From the NCBI GenBank assembly GCA_948468465.1, contig CAOKJJ010000029.1:1-36687 (forward strand): a stretch of DNA of 36,687 bases, given 5' to 3'. Positions within the stretch are counted from its first letter, which is position 1. The number at the start of each line of letters is the position of its first letter. Position numbers and translations under genes: made by a program. The stretch is from an uncultured Eubacterium sp. Lineage in GTDB: Bacteria; Bacillota_A; Clostridia; Lachnospirales; Lachnospiraceae. The notes below the pieces were generated by a model that was given only the letters and a program-made list of their open reading frames with translations, was not told the origin of the DNA and searched no databases. This document shows, piece by piece, positions 15,604 through 24,689 of this stretch.

Positions 15604-15738
15604 GTACCAGTTCAGATAACCCTTGAACTGGTACGCATCCGGCCATTGAAAATCGCTTCGCGATGGGCCGGATGCCTGCAGTCACTACATTTTCATACGG
15701 TCTGCGCAGTAAATGCGCAGACCTACCTGAACTGTTAC
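15604..15738. mobile_element. 135-bp relative of the mini-element with internal hairpins
   Basis: It starts with a full 31-bp palindrome in which both arms changed together (GTACCAG and CTGGTAC), so pairing is kept. A GC-rich hairpin follows (GCATCCGGCC at 15635 with GGCCGGATGC at 15666, plus an inner ATCGC/GCGAT stem), then GGTCTGCGCA at 15699 with TGCGCAGACC at 15714. It ends CCTGAACTGTTAC, so the whole has inverted ends GTAMCAGTTCAG. The 8-base flanks match only 5 of 8, so duplication is not proven. It lies between degV and the Uma2 gene. Confidence 0.65.
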
Positions 15739-15744
15739 ACTGGC

Positions 15745-16308
15745 CTATTCCATGCTTATCTGTGAAAAATCTATTTCTAAATTTTCAAATATTCCCGCTT
15801 TTACAATATCGGAAAACAAAAACTCTTCAAACACGTCCTGTTCAAAATTATAAACAGTGACACGCTGGTCCATCGGATTCACAACCCAATATTCCCTAAC
15901 GCCTGCTGTTCTGTATTTGAATAGCTTCACATAATAGTCCATGCGCTTACTGGATGGAGATACGACTTCCAGGATCCAGTCCGGGGCTCCCATGCATCCT
16001 TCCTCTGTAAGTTTGCTTTTATCACAGATGACCGAAATATCCGGTTCCACATAAGTCTTGTCGTCCGCATATAAAAAAACCGCAAACGGAGCCGGAAATA
16101 TCTCACATCCCCCATGATTTTTTCCAATATAGTCCCGGATTCTAAATGACAGTTCCATTACTATCCTCTGATGTATTTTATTTGGCGTCGCCATCATATA
16201 CAATTCACCATCTATCAATTCCGCTCTTTTTCCATCCGGCAAATGATAGATATCTTCTATTGTATACTGTACTGATTCTGTTGCTGCATCCATTTCATCA
16301 CCATCCAT
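15745..16308 (-). CDS. Uma2 family PD-(D/E)XK nuclease-fold protein
   Basis: A 187-residue protein of the Uma2/DUF820 family, with a restriction-endonuclease-like fold and no known biological role. Visible are the opening ELIDGELYMMATP, the active-site pair VEPDISVICD (D90), WILEVVSPSS with E114, and K128 after DYYVK. Two ATGs are possible (16308 and 16293) and neither has a strong ribosome site. The stop lies six bases from the end of the 135-bp repeat element. Such genes are abundant in cyanobacteria and occur singly in Firmicutes; no transposon genes adjoin. Confidence 0.88.
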   Translation of the reverse strand: MDGDEMDAATESVQYTIEDIYHLPDGKRAELIDGELYMMATPNKIHQRIVMELSFRIRDYIGKNHGGCEIFPAPFAVFLYADDKTYVEPDISVICDKSKLTEEGCMGAPDWILEVVSPSSKRMDYYVKLFKYRTAGVREYWVVNPMDQRVTVYNFEQDVFEEFLFSDIVKAGIFENLEIDFSQISME

Positions 16309-16329
16309 TGATCATTTTTCAGACACGCT

Positions 16330-17535
16330 TTAAGGAAATATAACTACAAAAATATTCATCTGCATATCCGTCTTATAATATACCGTTTCCAGACCTTCAC
16401 AATAATCACTGATATGATAATCTGTCAGAAAATATTCTTTTGCCTGTGCACACAGCTCTCTGCTGCTGAATTTTACCGAAATATTGCTTTTTCCCTTTTC
16501 ATAAGCACGCTGGAAAATTTGTCCGAGTTCTGCGATTGCCGCTTCGTCCATCGAAGTAAAATATTTTTTTTCTTTCACAAAATAATTATCCTCCATCGAC
16601 TGGCAGACAGGCAGCTCAAAGGATACCTGCGGACTGTGATCCTGCATCATTTCTTCAGTTGTAATATTCAAATAATCATACTCCACATATTTGACATCAT
16701 TTTTTTCATCATCATGGTATTTGGAATTGCCCCAGGTCACATCCACATAATACCACTCTCCGTCCAGCTGCAGCAGATTCCATGCATGAGGTCCCCCTTT
16801 TGCCATGCCTGTGATAATTACACATGGGATATCCAGCCGGTCCATCAGATACTGCATGGCGCTTGCGTATCCTTGGCATACTGTTTCCTTCCCGATAAAT
16901 ACGCTGATAATATTTTGATTATTCTCCGATTTCAGATTATAGTCTACTTTCTGAATCAGCCTGCGGTAAATGGCGCGTACTTTTTCATAATCCGTCGCCT
17001 TGGAAAGTCCTTTGATATACCGTTTCACCTGCTTATCTATCTTTTTTTGCACAGAGGCACGCTCCTTCTGCGTCATAATATAATTTGGCGCAAAAGACAT
17101 GACTTCCGTCTGCCCATTTCGCTGATACTGTGTATAACGAAAGCTCTCCACCCAAAACAAACCGCCATAGTCAGCCTTCACACAGTTAAAGATATCTTCC
17201 AAACGCCTGCCGTCTGACGTCGAAAGCGTCACTTCCTCTTCATGGTTCATGACAGCATCCAGCATCTGATCGTAAATCTTTTTTTCCTCATCATACAATG
17301 ATTCATACGCGTACCTGCCCGCTGAGATACTTTTCACATCCTTCGGCAGATCCAGTGCATTCATCTGCTGTCTGAGCTCCATATTCTGGCGGACAGTGCT
17401 GACGACTTCTTCCACCGGACGTATAATCCCTGCAAAGTCTTCCGGAAGTGCACAGGCAGACAACGTCCCGCTGAAAACCGCCAGCAGCAGGCCGACCGCA
17501 AGTCTTTTTTTTATGTATATCCAATTTTGACTCAT
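16330..17535 (-). CDS. Transglutaminase-like domain lipoprotein
   Basis: Exported lipoprotein of 401 residues. A signal peptide (basic KKR, hydrophobic core) ends in the lipobox LSAC with C28. The C-terminal half has the transglutaminase/protease catalytic triad: C220 in TVCQGYA, H250 in GPHAWN, and D265 in YYVDVTWGN. Such domains act on proteins or cell-wall peptides outside the cell; the substrate is unknown. The start is the ATG with GGAGAGG ahead; an upstream TTG is inside that site. It has its own promoter, divergent from the DUF5721-like gene. Neighbours give no further clue. Confidence 0.9.
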   Translation of the reverse strand: MSQNWIYIKKRLAVGLLLAVFSGTLSACALPEDFAGIIRPVEEVVSTVRQNMELRQQMNALDLPKDVKSISAGRYAYESLYDEEKKIYDQMLDAVMNHEEEVTLSTSDGRRLEDIFNCVKADYGGLFWVESFRYTQYQRNGQTEVMSFAPNYIMTQKERASVQKKIDKQVKRYIKGLSKATDYEKVRAIYRRLIQKVDYNLKSENNQNIISVFIGKETVCQGYASAMQYLMDRLDIPCVIITGMAKGGPHAWNLLQLDGEWYYVDVTWGNSKYHDDEKNDVKYVEYDYLNITTEEMMQDHSPQVSFELPVCQSMEDNYFVKEKKYFTSMDEAAIAELGQIFQRAYEKGKSNISVKFSSRELCAQAKEYFLTDYHISDYCEGLETVYYKTDMQMNIFVVIFP

Positions 17536-17581
17536 TCTATCATTCCTCTCCAACTTTTATCAATAAACGTTGTTCCTTCTT

Positions 17582-17610
17582 ATAATAGCCTGATTTTGAA
17601 GGATTTTCAA
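17582..17610 (-). promoter_or_regulatory. Promoter of the transglutaminase-like gene
   Basis: On the minus strand TTGAAA, 17 bases, TATTAT, about 45 bases before the start codon. Confidence 0.7.
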
Positions 17611-17690
17611 TTGTTTTTTCTGAAATTATACTCTTTCCTCACAGCCTATGCAGCACATGGCCTAATTTGTCTCTATTTCATTATATGATA

Positions 17691-17719
17691 TTGAGTCCAT
17701 GCGGCAATTATGGTATAAT
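17691..17719 (+). promoter_or_regulatory. Promoter of the DUF5721-like gene
   Basis: TTGAGT, 17 bases, TATAAT. The start falls about 20 bases before the ribosome site. Confidence 0.8.
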
Positions 17720-17746
17720 CGGTCCATAGCCAAGGAGGTTTTACTT

Positions 17747-18250
17747 ATGAAAGCATTTCAGCTAACGGAACAAAAAGAATTTATGCATCTGCTGCTGCGA
17801 AGCGAAATCTTTGACAATTTTCTGCTGTCCGAAGCTTCCGTGCATACGGCGGTCAAATACGATATCGACGGCAGGCTGAACGAATCGTTTTTTTCAAAAG
17901 ACGAACTGTCAAATCAGCAGCTTGATGATCTTACCTATATGCCTTACGGCAGACTGCGACCTGTTTTCTTTGAACTTATTAAAGGACGCACCACACCGAC
18001 TTATTTTAAATTTGTACTGATGCTCTCTCCCTCCAATCTGCAAAAAACAATTTTAGCTTCTGGCACAGCGATTTCACCTGCTGATATTCTGGGTGTTTAT
18101 TTGAATATCCGATATCAAAATGAAAGCCTGATGCTTACGACAGGCGTATCTTACCGCGTGTTTATTCCCGATAAAAGTTTCGAAAGAGAATGGGAAAAGT
18201 TTACAATAAATTTTCTAAAAAGAAATAACATCACTTTTTCGGAAATTTGA
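17747..18250 (+). CDS. Conserved hypothetical protein (DUF5721-like)
   Basis: A 167-residue soluble protein with no signal peptide or membrane segment. It opens MKAFQLTEQKEFMHLLL and continues FDNFLLSEASVHTAVKYDIDG, a pattern I associate with the DUF5721 family of Lachnospiraceae; the assignment is from memory. AAGGAGG lies eight bases before the ATG. An in-frame ATG 48 bases upstream overlaps the promoter and is unlikely. It is monocistronic and followed by the cold-shock gene with its own promoter. Function unknown. Confidence 0.75.
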   Translation: MKAFQLTEQKEFMHLLLRSEIFDNFLLSEASVHTAVKYDIDGRLNESFFSKDELSNQQLDDLTYMPYGRLRPVFFELIKGRTTPTYFKFVLMLSPSNLQKTILASGTAISPADILGVYLNIRYQNESLMLTTGVSYRVFIPDKSFEREWEKFTINFLKRNNITFSEI

Positions 18251-18262
18251 GCTTTTTTTCGC

Positions 18263-18291
18263 TTTACATTTTTATTTTCATATGCTATCCT
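18263..18291 (+). promoter_or_regulatory. Promoter of the cold-shock gene
   Basis: TTTACA, 17 bases, TATCCT. Transcription would start near 18298, the first base of the repeat-rich leader, giving a leader of about 100 bases. Confidence 0.65.
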
Positions 18292-18297
18292 TAGCGT

Positions 18298-18383
18298 AGG
18301 CTGAAAACAGTCATTAGGCTGAGGACAGCTATTCAGCTGAATGTTCAGCTGAAAACAGTTAATCAGCTGGAAACAGCTAATAT
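18298..18383 (+). repeat. Repeat-rich leader of the cold-shock gene
   Basis: About five imperfect 18-base units of the form AGCTGAAAACAGYTAWTC, one truncated to 12 bases. CAGCTG occurs at 18334, 18346 and 18364, so units can pair with each other in several ways. Cold-shock genes are often controlled by alternative leader folds; this one is built from direct repeats. Confidence 0.75.
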
Positions 18384-18400
18384 GATGTGGAGGTACTGTC

Positions 18401-18604
18401 ATGAACAAGGGTACAGTAAAATGGTTTAACAATCAGAAAGGTTACGGTTTTATCACAGATGAAGAAGGGAAAGATGTATTCGTACACTTTTCCGGTCTGA
18501 ACATGGAAGGCTTTAAGTCTCTGGAAGAAGGCGCTTCTGTGGAATTTGAAGTAACTGACGGTGCAAAAGGACCGCAAGCTACCAATGTAACTGTAATCAA
18601 GTAG
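18401..18604 (+). CDS. Cold-shock protein
   Basis: A 67-residue single OB-fold RNA chaperone. [19 protein letters not shown] contains RNP1 (KGYGFIT) and DVFVHFS contains RNP2. The length is typical for Csp proteins. GGAGG lies seven bases before the ATG. It binds single-stranded RNA and prevents secondary structure after cold shock or in growth transitions. A strong terminator follows 120 bases downstream. The family is certain; the paralog name cannot be assigned. Confidence 0.97.
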   Translation: MNKGTVKWFNNQKGYGFITDEEGKDVFVHFSGLNMEGFKSLEEGASVEFEVTDGAKGPQATNVTVIK

Positions 18605-18723
18605 TTAAACGGAAAAATGTGCATTAATCAATCAACGGTTTTCAAATGTACATTATGATGTGATATATAGATTTTTAGATTATACATGCATATTTGACAT
18701 ACAGAATTTGATTATTTCACAGC

Positions 18724-18751
18724 AAAAAATCTGCCGACGGCAGATTTTTTT
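18724..18751 (+). terminator. Terminator of the cold-shock gene
   Basis: AAAAAATCTGCC, loop GAC, GGCAGATTTTTTT: a compact stem with a long U tract on the plus strand. Confidence 0.88.
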
Positions 18752-18771
18752 GTATGCTGTCAAAACGAAAA

Positions 18772-18806
18772 CTCACTTCAACTATATTATCTATAATTGA
18801 AGTGAG
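18772..18806 (-). terminator. Terminator of the glycolytic operon
   Basis: CTCACTTCAA and TTGAAGTGAG form a perfect 10-bp stem around a 15-base AT-rich loop. On the minus strand it is followed by TTTTCGTTTTG. It lies 35 bases past the tpiA stop. Confidence 0.75.
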
Positions 18807-18841
18807 CTTCTCCTGATGATATTATTTTATTTAAAGCATGA

Positions 18842-19591
18842 TTATTTATAATTTACAATCTTTCCAAAATCAGCCTTTAAGCTGGCTCCGCCTACCAGTC
18901 CGCCGTCAATATCCGGTTTGCCGAATAATTCCGCCGCATTGCCTGCGTTGACAGAACCGCCGTACTGAATGCGTACTGCATCTGCCGTGGCCTGATCATA
19001 CATTTCTGCGATACATGCGCGGATTGCGCCGCATACTTCCTGTGCCTGATCAGAAGTTGCTGTCTTGCCTGTTCCGATCGCCCAGATTGGCTCATACGCA
19101 ATTACAATAGAAGCAACCTGCTCTGCTGTAATATCCTTAAGGTCAGATTTGATCTGCATCCGGATCCAGTCAAGCGTAATCCCCATTTCTCTTTGCTCCA
19201 AAGACTCACCGCAGCAAAGAATCGGCGTCAGGTTATTTTCCAGTGCTTTTTTCACTTTTTTGTTTAACATGCAGTCACATTCCTTGAAATAATCACGTCT
19301 CTCAGAATGTCCGATAATGACATATTTTACGCCTGCGTCTACAAGCATTTCAGCGGAAATCTCGCCTGTATATGCGCCTTTGTCTTCAAAGTACATATTT
19401 TCAGCGCCGACTGCTACGTTTGTGCCTTTTACTGCTTCCACAACCGGTACGATGTCAATTGCAGGTACGCAGTATACGACTTCTACTTCGTCACTGGCTA
19501 CTAATGGTTTTAATTCTTCGACTAACTTTACGGCTTCACTTGGAGTCATGTTCATTTTCCAGTTGCCGGCTACAATTTTTTTTCTTGCCAT
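18842..19591 (-). CDS. tpiA: Triose-phosphate isomerase
   Basis: Interconverts dihydroxyacetone phosphate and glyceraldehyde 3-phosphate. The 249 residues form one TIM barrel. K12 in GNWKMN, H95 in IGHSERR and E167 in [14 protein letters not shown] are the catalytic residues. The phosphate loop near the end includes YGGSVN and [15 protein letters not shown] stands ahead of the ATG. It is last of the gap-pgk-tpiA operon, 60 bases after pgk. Confidence 0.98.
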   Translation of the reverse strand: MARKKIVAGNWKMNMTPSEAVKLVEELKPLVASDEVEVVYCVPAIDIVPVVEAVKGTNVAVGAENMYFEDKGAYTGEISAEMLVDAGVKYVIIGHSERRDYFKECDCMLNKKVKKALENNLTPILCCGESLEQREMGITLDWIRMQIKSDLKDITAEQVASIVIAYEPIWAIGTGKTATSDQAQEVCGAIRACIAEMYDQATADAVRIQYGGSVNAGNAAELFGKPDIDGGLVGGASLKADFGKIVNYK

Positions 19592-19651
19592 GATCTTTCT
19601 CTCTCCGATCTTTATTTTCTATTGGCCTGTACATACTAAGCGGACAGTATA

Positions 19652-20860
19652 TTATTTGTCGTTTGCTGCTGCTACGCCTGGCAGTTCTTTTCCTTCCAGG
19701 AATTCCAAAGAAGCGCCGCCGCCTGTGGAAATATGTGACATTTTTTCGCCAAATCCAAGTGTATTGACAGCTGCCGCAGAATCGCCGCCGCCGATAATCG
19801 TTGTTGCGTCTGTCTCAGCAAGCGCTTTTGCTACCGCGATCGTGCCTTCTGCCAATGTAGGATTTTCAAATACGCCCATTGGTCCATTCCATACAACAGT
19901 CTTTGCGGATTTTACAGCGTCTGCGAATAACTGCTGTGTCTTTGGTCCGATATCACAACCCTGTCTGTCTGCAGGCATCGCTGAAGAATCACAGATCTCT
20001 GTCTCTACCGGAGCGTCAATCGGATTCGGGAATTCTTTGATCGTTACGGCGTCAACTGGAAGCAGTAATTTTTTGCCGAGTTTTTCAGCCTTTGCGATCA
20101 TTTCCTTGCAGTAATCTACCTTTGTATCATCTACAAGAGAAGTTCCGATCTCGTTGCCCTGTGCCTTTAAAAATGTATAAGCCATACCGCCGCCAATAAT
20201 GAGCGTATCGCATTTTTCCAGTAAGTTGTCAATAACGTTTAATTTATCTGCTACTTTTGCGCCGCCTAAGATTGCTACGAATGGACGTACCGGATTTTCT
20301 ACTGCATTTCCTAAGAAATCAATTTCTTTCTGCATTAAGTATCCAACAACCGCGGTGTCTACAAGCTGTGCCACACCCACATTGGAGCAGTGTGCTCTGT
20401 GAGCGGTGCCAAATGCGTCGTTTACAAATACATCGCACAAAGAAGCCAGGTCTTTGCTGAATTCTTCGCCATTTTTTGTCTCTTCTTTACGATAACGGGT
20501 ATTTTCCAGTAAGATCACATCGCCGTCTTTCATAGCTTCTACAGCTGCCTTTGCATTTGCGCCTACTACTTCATTGTCCGCCGCAAATTTTACTTCCTGT
20601 CCTAACAGCTCGGAAAGTCTTTTTGCAACCGGAGCAAGTGATAATTCCGGCTTCGGCTCGCCCTTCGGCTTGCCGAGATGAGAGCAGAGAATCACTTTTC
20701 CGCCGTCCGCGATCAGCTTTTTGATGGTAGGAAGCGCTGCCACAAGACGGTTCTCGTCGGTAATCCTGCCTTCTTTTAACGGTACGTTAAAGTCGCATCT
20801 GCAAAGGACTTTTTTGCCTGCTACATTAATGTCATCTACTGACTTTTTATTTAAACCCAT
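19652..20860 (-). CDS. pgk: Phosphoglycerate kinase
   Basis: Makes ATP from 1,3-bisphosphoglycerate in glycolysis. The 402 residues form two domains: the N-terminal substrate half has [12 protein letters not shown] and SHLGKPKGE, and the C-terminal nucleotide half has [33 protein letters not shown] and GGGDSAAAV. The start is the ATG with GGAGG eight bases ahead; an upstream TTG five codons earlier overlaps the ribosome site. It is middle gene of the operon, separated from gap by a hairpin. Confidence 0.98.
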   Translation of the reverse strand: MGLNKKSVDDINVAGKKVLCRCDFNVPLKEGRITDENRLVAALPTIKKLIADGGKVILCSHLGKPKGEPKPELSLAPVAKRLSELLGQEVKFAADNEVVGANAKAAVEAMKDGDVILLENTRYRKEETKNGEEFSKDLASLCDVFVNDAFGTAHRAHCSNVGVAQLVDTAVVGYLMQKEIDFLGNAVENPVRPFVAILGGAKVADKLNVIDNLLEKCDTLIIGGGMAYTFLKAQGNEIGTSLVDDTKVDYCKEMIAKAEKLGKKLLLPVDAVTIKEFPNPIDAPVETEICDSSAMPADRQGCDIGPKTQQLFADAVKSAKTVVWNGPMGVFENPTLAEGTIAVAKALAETDATTIIGGGDSAAAVNTLGFGEKMSHISTGGGASLEFLEGKELPGVAAANDK

Positions 20861-20889
20861 GTTTCTTTCCTCCAAATCTGAATTTACGT

Positions 20890-20924
20890 AACAAAGGCCC
20901 GGTCCTTAAGACCGGACCCTTTGT
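20890..20924 (-). promoter_or_regulatory. Intercistronic hairpin between gap and pgk
   Basis: AACAAAGG pairs with CCTTTGTT and CGGTC with GACCG, with a small internal loop. No U tract follows on the minus strand. It may stabilise the gap message or partly attenuate read-through into pgk; this is inference. Confidence 0.6.
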
Positions 20925-20953
20925 TGAGTCTTTCTTATCAATTTTCCTCGAAA

Positions 20954-21970
20954 TTATGCTAACTCTGAGAAATATTTGATTGTACGAACCATCTGAGAAG
21001 TATAAGAATTCTCATTGTCATACCAGGATACTACCTGTACTTCGTACTGATCATCAGAAATCTTGCTTACCATTGTCTGTGTAGCATCAAACAGGGAACC
21101 GAATCTCATGCCTACGATATCAGAAGATACGATTTCGTCTTCATTGTATCCGAAAGATTCATTTGCTGCTGCCTTCATAGCTGCATTGATGCCTTCTACT
21201 GTTACGTCAGCCTTATTTACAACTGCTGTTAAGATTGTTGTGGAACCTGTAGGTGTTGGTACACGCTGTGCAGAACCGATTAATTTGCCGTTTAATTCCG
21301 GAATAACAAGGCCAATTGCTTTTGCTGCGCCTGTAGAGTTTGGAACGATATTTACTGCTGCTGCGCGGGAACGTCTCAGATCGCCTTTTCTCTGTGGGCC
21401 GTCAAGTGTCATCTGATCACCTGTGTAAGCATGGATGGTTACCATGATACCAGACTGAATTGGTGCATATTTGTTAAGTGCGTCAGCCATTGGTGCCAGA
21501 CAGTTTGTTGTACAGGAAGCAGCTGAAATAATTGTGTCAGAAGCTTTCAATGTCTCATGGTTTGTGTTGAATACGATGGTTGGAAGGTCTTTTCCTGCAG
21601 GTGCAGAGATAACAACCTTACGTGCGCCGGCATTGATATGAGCCTGTGCTTTGTCCTTGCTTGTATAGAAGCCGGAACACTCCAGTACAACGTCAACCTT
21701 TAATTCTCCCCATGGGCAATTGTTTGCATCTGGGAATGCGTAGATCTTGATTTCTTTGCCGTCAACCGTGATGGAATCTTCGCCAGCAGATACTTTATCA
21801 GCCAGTTCGTATTTGCCCTGTGAAGAATCATACTTTAACAGATGAGCAAGCATTTTAGGGCTTGTCAGGTCGTTGATTGCTACTACCTCATATCCTTCTG
21901 CTCCGAACATCTGTCTGAATGCAAGACGGCCGATACGGCCAAAACCATTGATTGCTACTCTTACTGCCAT
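20954..21970 (-). CDS. gap: Type I glyceraldehyde-3-phosphate dehydrogenase
   Basis: Oxidises glyceraldehyde 3-phosphate with phosphate and NAD. The 338 residues start at the ATG with AGGAGG nine bases ahead; a longer reading adds seven residues across that site. The NAD fold opens [16 protein letters not shown], with AINDLT and its Asp indicating NAD rather than NADP. The catalytic C153 sits in [25 protein letters not shown] near the end is the usual signature. First gene of the glycolytic operon, behind a good promoter. Confidence 0.98.
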   Translation of the reverse strand: MAVRVAINGFGRIGRLAFRQMFGAEGYEVVAINDLTSPKMLAHLLKYDSSQGKYELADKVSAGEDSITVDGKEIKIYAFPDANNCPWGELKVDVVLECSGFYTSKDKAQAHINAGARKVVISAPAGKDLPTIVFNTNHETLKASDTIISAASCTTNCLAPMADALNKYAPIQSGIMVTIHAYTGDQMTLDGPQRKGDLRRSRAAAVNIVPNSTGAAKAIGLVIPELNGKLIGSAQRVPTPTGSTTILTAVVNKADVTVEGINAAMKAAANESFGYNEDEIVSSDIVGMRFGSLFDATQTMVSKISDDQYEVQVVSWYDNENSYTSQMVRTIKYFSELA

Positions 21971-22038
21971 GTTTGATTTCCTCCTAAACATATTTAAAAT
22001 ATTTTATCTATTTGGATAATATACCCAAGCTATTACCT

Positions 22039-22067
22039 ATTTTAACCAATCTTTTGTAAAATTTCAA
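22039..22067 (-). promoter_or_regulatory. Promoter of the gap-pgk-tpiA operon
   Basis: On the minus strand TTGAAA, 17 bases, TAAAAT, about 65 bases before the gap start codon. Confidence 0.72.
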
Positions 22068-22136
22068 GTAGCATTCGAAACTTTATTAATTTTTTTTGGA
22101 AAATTGTTACATGCTGCAAAAAACCGCGGTCTGAAC

Positions 22137-22166
22137 TTGCCAAAAAAGCATCTGATGCGGTAAAAT
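22137..22166 (+). promoter_or_regulatory. Promoter of the PHP phosphatase gene
   Basis: TTGCCA, 18 bases, TAAAAT, about 55 bases ahead of the start codon. It is divergent from the glycolytic promoter. Confidence 0.6.
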
Positions 22167-22224
22167 AAAGAAAAACAAAAGCATTTTCAACCATCATGCA
22201 TTCATCACAGAAAGGAACGTACTT

Positions 22225-23034
22225 ATGTTTTGGGATACACACATGCACTGCAGCTTTTCCGGCGACTGTGACAGCTCAGCGCAGTCTATGGTCGAAGCTG
22301 CCATTACAAAAGGACTCGCTGGCATCTGCTTTACGGATCATTTAGATTATGATTATCCGGCCAACCCGCAGCATCCGGTTGTTTTTGAATTTGACCCCCG
22401 GGAATATGACCGCGTCATGCACGAACTGCAGCAGCAGTATGCTGACCGTTTTCCGGTCTTACACGGCATCGAACTTGGCCTGCAGCCGCATCTGGCGCAA
22501 AGGCATACACAGCTTTTACAGGATTATTCTTTTGATTTTGTCATAGGTTCCTCCCATGTAGTACATGGCATGGATCCTTATTATGCTTCTTATTATGAAG
22601 GCCGCACCGAACGGGAGGCGTATGAGTTGTACTTTGTCTCCATTTTAGAAAATATACGGGCGTTTCACGATTTTGATGTGTACGGACATATTGACTATGT
22701 GGTACGCTACGGCCCAAATAAAAATGCATGTTATTCTTATCAAATGTACGCGGACATTATTGATGAGATTTTAAGGGAACTTATTCAGCTTGGAAAAGGA
22801 ATCGAAGTAAATACTGCCGGATTTAAATACGGACTGGGGCATCCGAATCCGTGTGAGGATATTTTGAAAAGATACCGTGAACTGGGCGGAGAAATATTGA
22901 CGCTCGGAGCGGACGCCCACAAGCCGGAACATATCGCATATGATTTCGACCGTCTGCCGCAGATACTTGAAGCATGCGGATTTACCTATTATACGGTATT
23001 TAAAAACAGAACGGCTGTGTTTATCCCTTTGTAA
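22225..23034 (+). CDS. Histidinol-phosphatase-like PHP protein
   Basis: Metal-dependent phosphatase of the PHP/HisJ family, 269 residues. Metal ligands appear in order: DTHMHCSFSGD, FTDHLDYDY, GIELGLQ, IGSSHVVHG, VYGHIDYVVRYG and LGADAHKPEH. HisJ members remove phosphate from histidinol phosphate. No histidine-biosynthesis gene is nearby, so another phosphate ester is possible. AAAGGAA lies ahead of the ATG. It is a single-gene unit ending in front of the converging aminotransferase gene. Confidence 0.9.
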   Translation: MFWDTHMHCSFSGDCDSSAQSMVEAAITKGLAGICFTDHLDYDYPANPQHPVVFEFDPREYDRVMHELQQQYADRFPVLHGIELGLQPHLAQRHTQLLQDYSFDFVIGSSHVVHGMDPYYASYYEGRTEREAYELYFVSILENIRAFHDFDVYGHIDYVVRYGPNKNACYSYQMYADIIDEILRELIQLGKGIEVNTAGFKYGLGHPNPCEDILKRYRELGGEILTLGADAHKPEHIAYDFDRLPQILEACGFTYYTVFKNRTAVFIPL

Positions 23035-23102
23035 TCTCTGCATTGCGGGTATCTGTCGTGGTTATTAATTACCGTCATTTTCCAATCATCTGTAATGATA
23101 AA

Positions 23103-23130
23103 AGGAAGGGGCTGCCAAGCGTCCCTTCCT
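23103..23130 (-). terminator. Terminator of the aminotransferase gene
   Basis: AGGAAGGG and CCCTTCCT form a perfect 8-bp stem with a 12-base loop. On the minus strand TTTATC follows. It lies 90 bases past the aminotransferase stop and could also serve the converging PHP gene weakly. Confidence 0.6.
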
Positions 23131-23147
23131 GAATGAAATCCGCGTCT

Positions 23148-23177
23148 CATATTATCTTATATCATATTATCTTATAT
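23148..23177. repeat. Two perfect 15-bp tandem repeats
   Basis: CATATTATCTTATAT occurs twice head to tail, followed by CATA, in the space between two converging genes. No function is evident. Confidence 0.8.
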
Positions 23178-23219
23178 CATAGATGGATTCTGTCCGTCGT
23201 CCAAATCCTGCATATGCGC

Positions 23220-24515
23220 TTATGCATCCATGTCAGCAAGAAGCTTTTCTACCGAAGCAAGCTTTACGCAAAGCACAAAAATCTTCGTCGCCTCTACCAT
23301 TTCTTCCGGTGTCGGAAACGACGGTGCAATCCGGATATTGGAATCTTTCGGATCGTTTCCATATGGATATGTCGCTCCTGCGTCTGTAAGCACCATACCA
23401 AGCTGTTTGCATTTTGCCACAATAGATTTGGCGCATCCTGGCATCGACTCAAAAGAAATAAAATATCCTCCTTTTGGTTTTGTCCAGCTGCCAATGTCAA
23501 GTCCTGTAAGCTCTTCCTCCAAAATTCCAAGCACCGCTTCGAACTTCGGACGTAAAATGGCCGCATGTTTTTTCATATGCGTCTTCATGCCTTCAATATC
23601 TTTAAAAAATCTGACATGGCGCAGCTGGTTGATCTTATCGTGTCCGATAATCTGGGTCGTCATATATTTTTTTATAAATTCCATATTTTCCAGAGATGTT
23701 GCAATTGCAGATACGCCTGAACCCGGAAAGCTTACTTTGGAAGTGGAGCCGAAAATATAAACCATATTCGGATTTCCCGCTTTTTCACACTCGTCCAAAA
23801 TATTTAAAATCTCATCCTGCGGATCGTCATATAAATGATGGATGCAGTATGCATTATCCCAGAAAATACGGAAGTCTTCGGCTTTCGGCTTTAAATGTGC
23901 AAACCGTCTTACAACCTCATCGGAATAGGAAACGCCTGTCGGATTAGAATATTTCGGTACGCACCAGATGCCTTTGACCGCTTCATCATTGTTGACATAC
24001 TGTTCAACCAGATCCATATCCGGCCCGTCTTCCAGCATCGGTATGTTGATCATTTCTATATCAAATACTTCTGTGATTTTAAAGTGTCTGTCATACCCAG
24101 GCACCGGACACAAAAATTTTACTTTGTCCAGCTTGCACCAAGGCGTAGAACCGTTGACGCCCTTTACCATCGAACGCACGACTGTATCATACATGATGTT
24201 CAGGCTGGAATTTCCGCATACAATTACATTATCTTTTTTCTGAACGCCGAGCATGCCGGCCATCATACGCCTGCATTCTCCAATTCCATCCCAGTCGCCG
24301 TAATTTCTCGTATCATTGCCAAGCACCGTATTCATATCCGATTCATCATTAATCACGCTCAGCATCGGCATGGACAGCACCAGCTGGGACACTCCCGGCT
24401 TTCCTCTTGCCATATTAAACGAATGGCCTTTCGCTTCTTCCGTTTGAAACTGCTGTTCCAGATCTGTTTTTAAAGATAATAACTCATCTTTGGTCATATC
24501 TGCATATGTTTTCAT
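23220..24515 (-). CDS. PLP-dependent aminotransferase class I/II
   Basis: Cytoplasmic aminotransferase of 431 residues, of the aspartate-aminotransferase-like group that includes AspB-4/MocR-type proteins. NMARGKPG near residue 34, NYGDWDGIGECR at 71-82, YSNPTGVSYSDE with N191, D220 in FWDNAYCIHH, and the PLP lysine K260 in FGSTSKVSFPGSG are all present. AAGGAG stands before the ATG. It probably makes aspartate, alanine or a similar amino acid; the substrate cannot be read. Single gene between the PHP gene and sigH, with its own terminator. Confidence 0.92.
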   Translation of the reverse strand: MKTYADMTKDELLSLKTDLEQQFQTEEAKGHSFNMARGKPGVSQLVLSMPMLSVINDESDMNTVLGNDTRNYGDWDGIGECRRMMAGMLGVQKKDNVIVCGNSSLNIMYDTVVRSMVKGVNGSTPWCKLDKVKFLCPVPGYDRHFKITEVFDIEMINIPMLEDGPDMDLVEQYVNNDEAVKGIWCVPKYSNPTGVSYSDEVVRRFAHLKPKAEDFRIFWDNAYCIHHLYDDPQDEILNILDECEKAGNPNMVYIFGSTSKVSFPGSGVSAIATSLENMEFIKKYMTTQIIGHDKINQLRHVRFFKDIEGMKTHMKKHAAILRPKFEAVLGILEEELTGLDIGSWTKPKGGYFISFESMPGCAKSIVAKCKQLGMVLTDAGATYPYGNDPKDSNIRIAPSFPTPEEMVEATKIFVLCVKLASVEKLLADMDA

Positions 24516-24658
24516 TAATATATCATCTCCTTCTACTCTTTATCAAACATACCGGTTCATTATTCTGCGTAAAACCGGCACTTGTGCTTTATTATATCAC
24601 ACCCTGTTCTTTTTCAAAAGCCTGGATGTTAAATTTTATATTACTGTCACCGAATCTT

Positions 24659-24689
24659 GTAACAGTTCAGATAAGCCTTGAACTGTTAC
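24659..24689. mobile_element. 31-bp palindromic mini-element, copy 3
   Basis: GTAACAGTTCAG, 7 bases, TTGAACTGTTAC. Perfect 8-base flanks CGAATCTT at 24651-24658 and 24690-24697, extended by chance to the 11-mer ACCGAATCTTG. The right flank is the coding end of sigH, and the sigH stop TAA is made of element bases. Confidence 0.9.
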
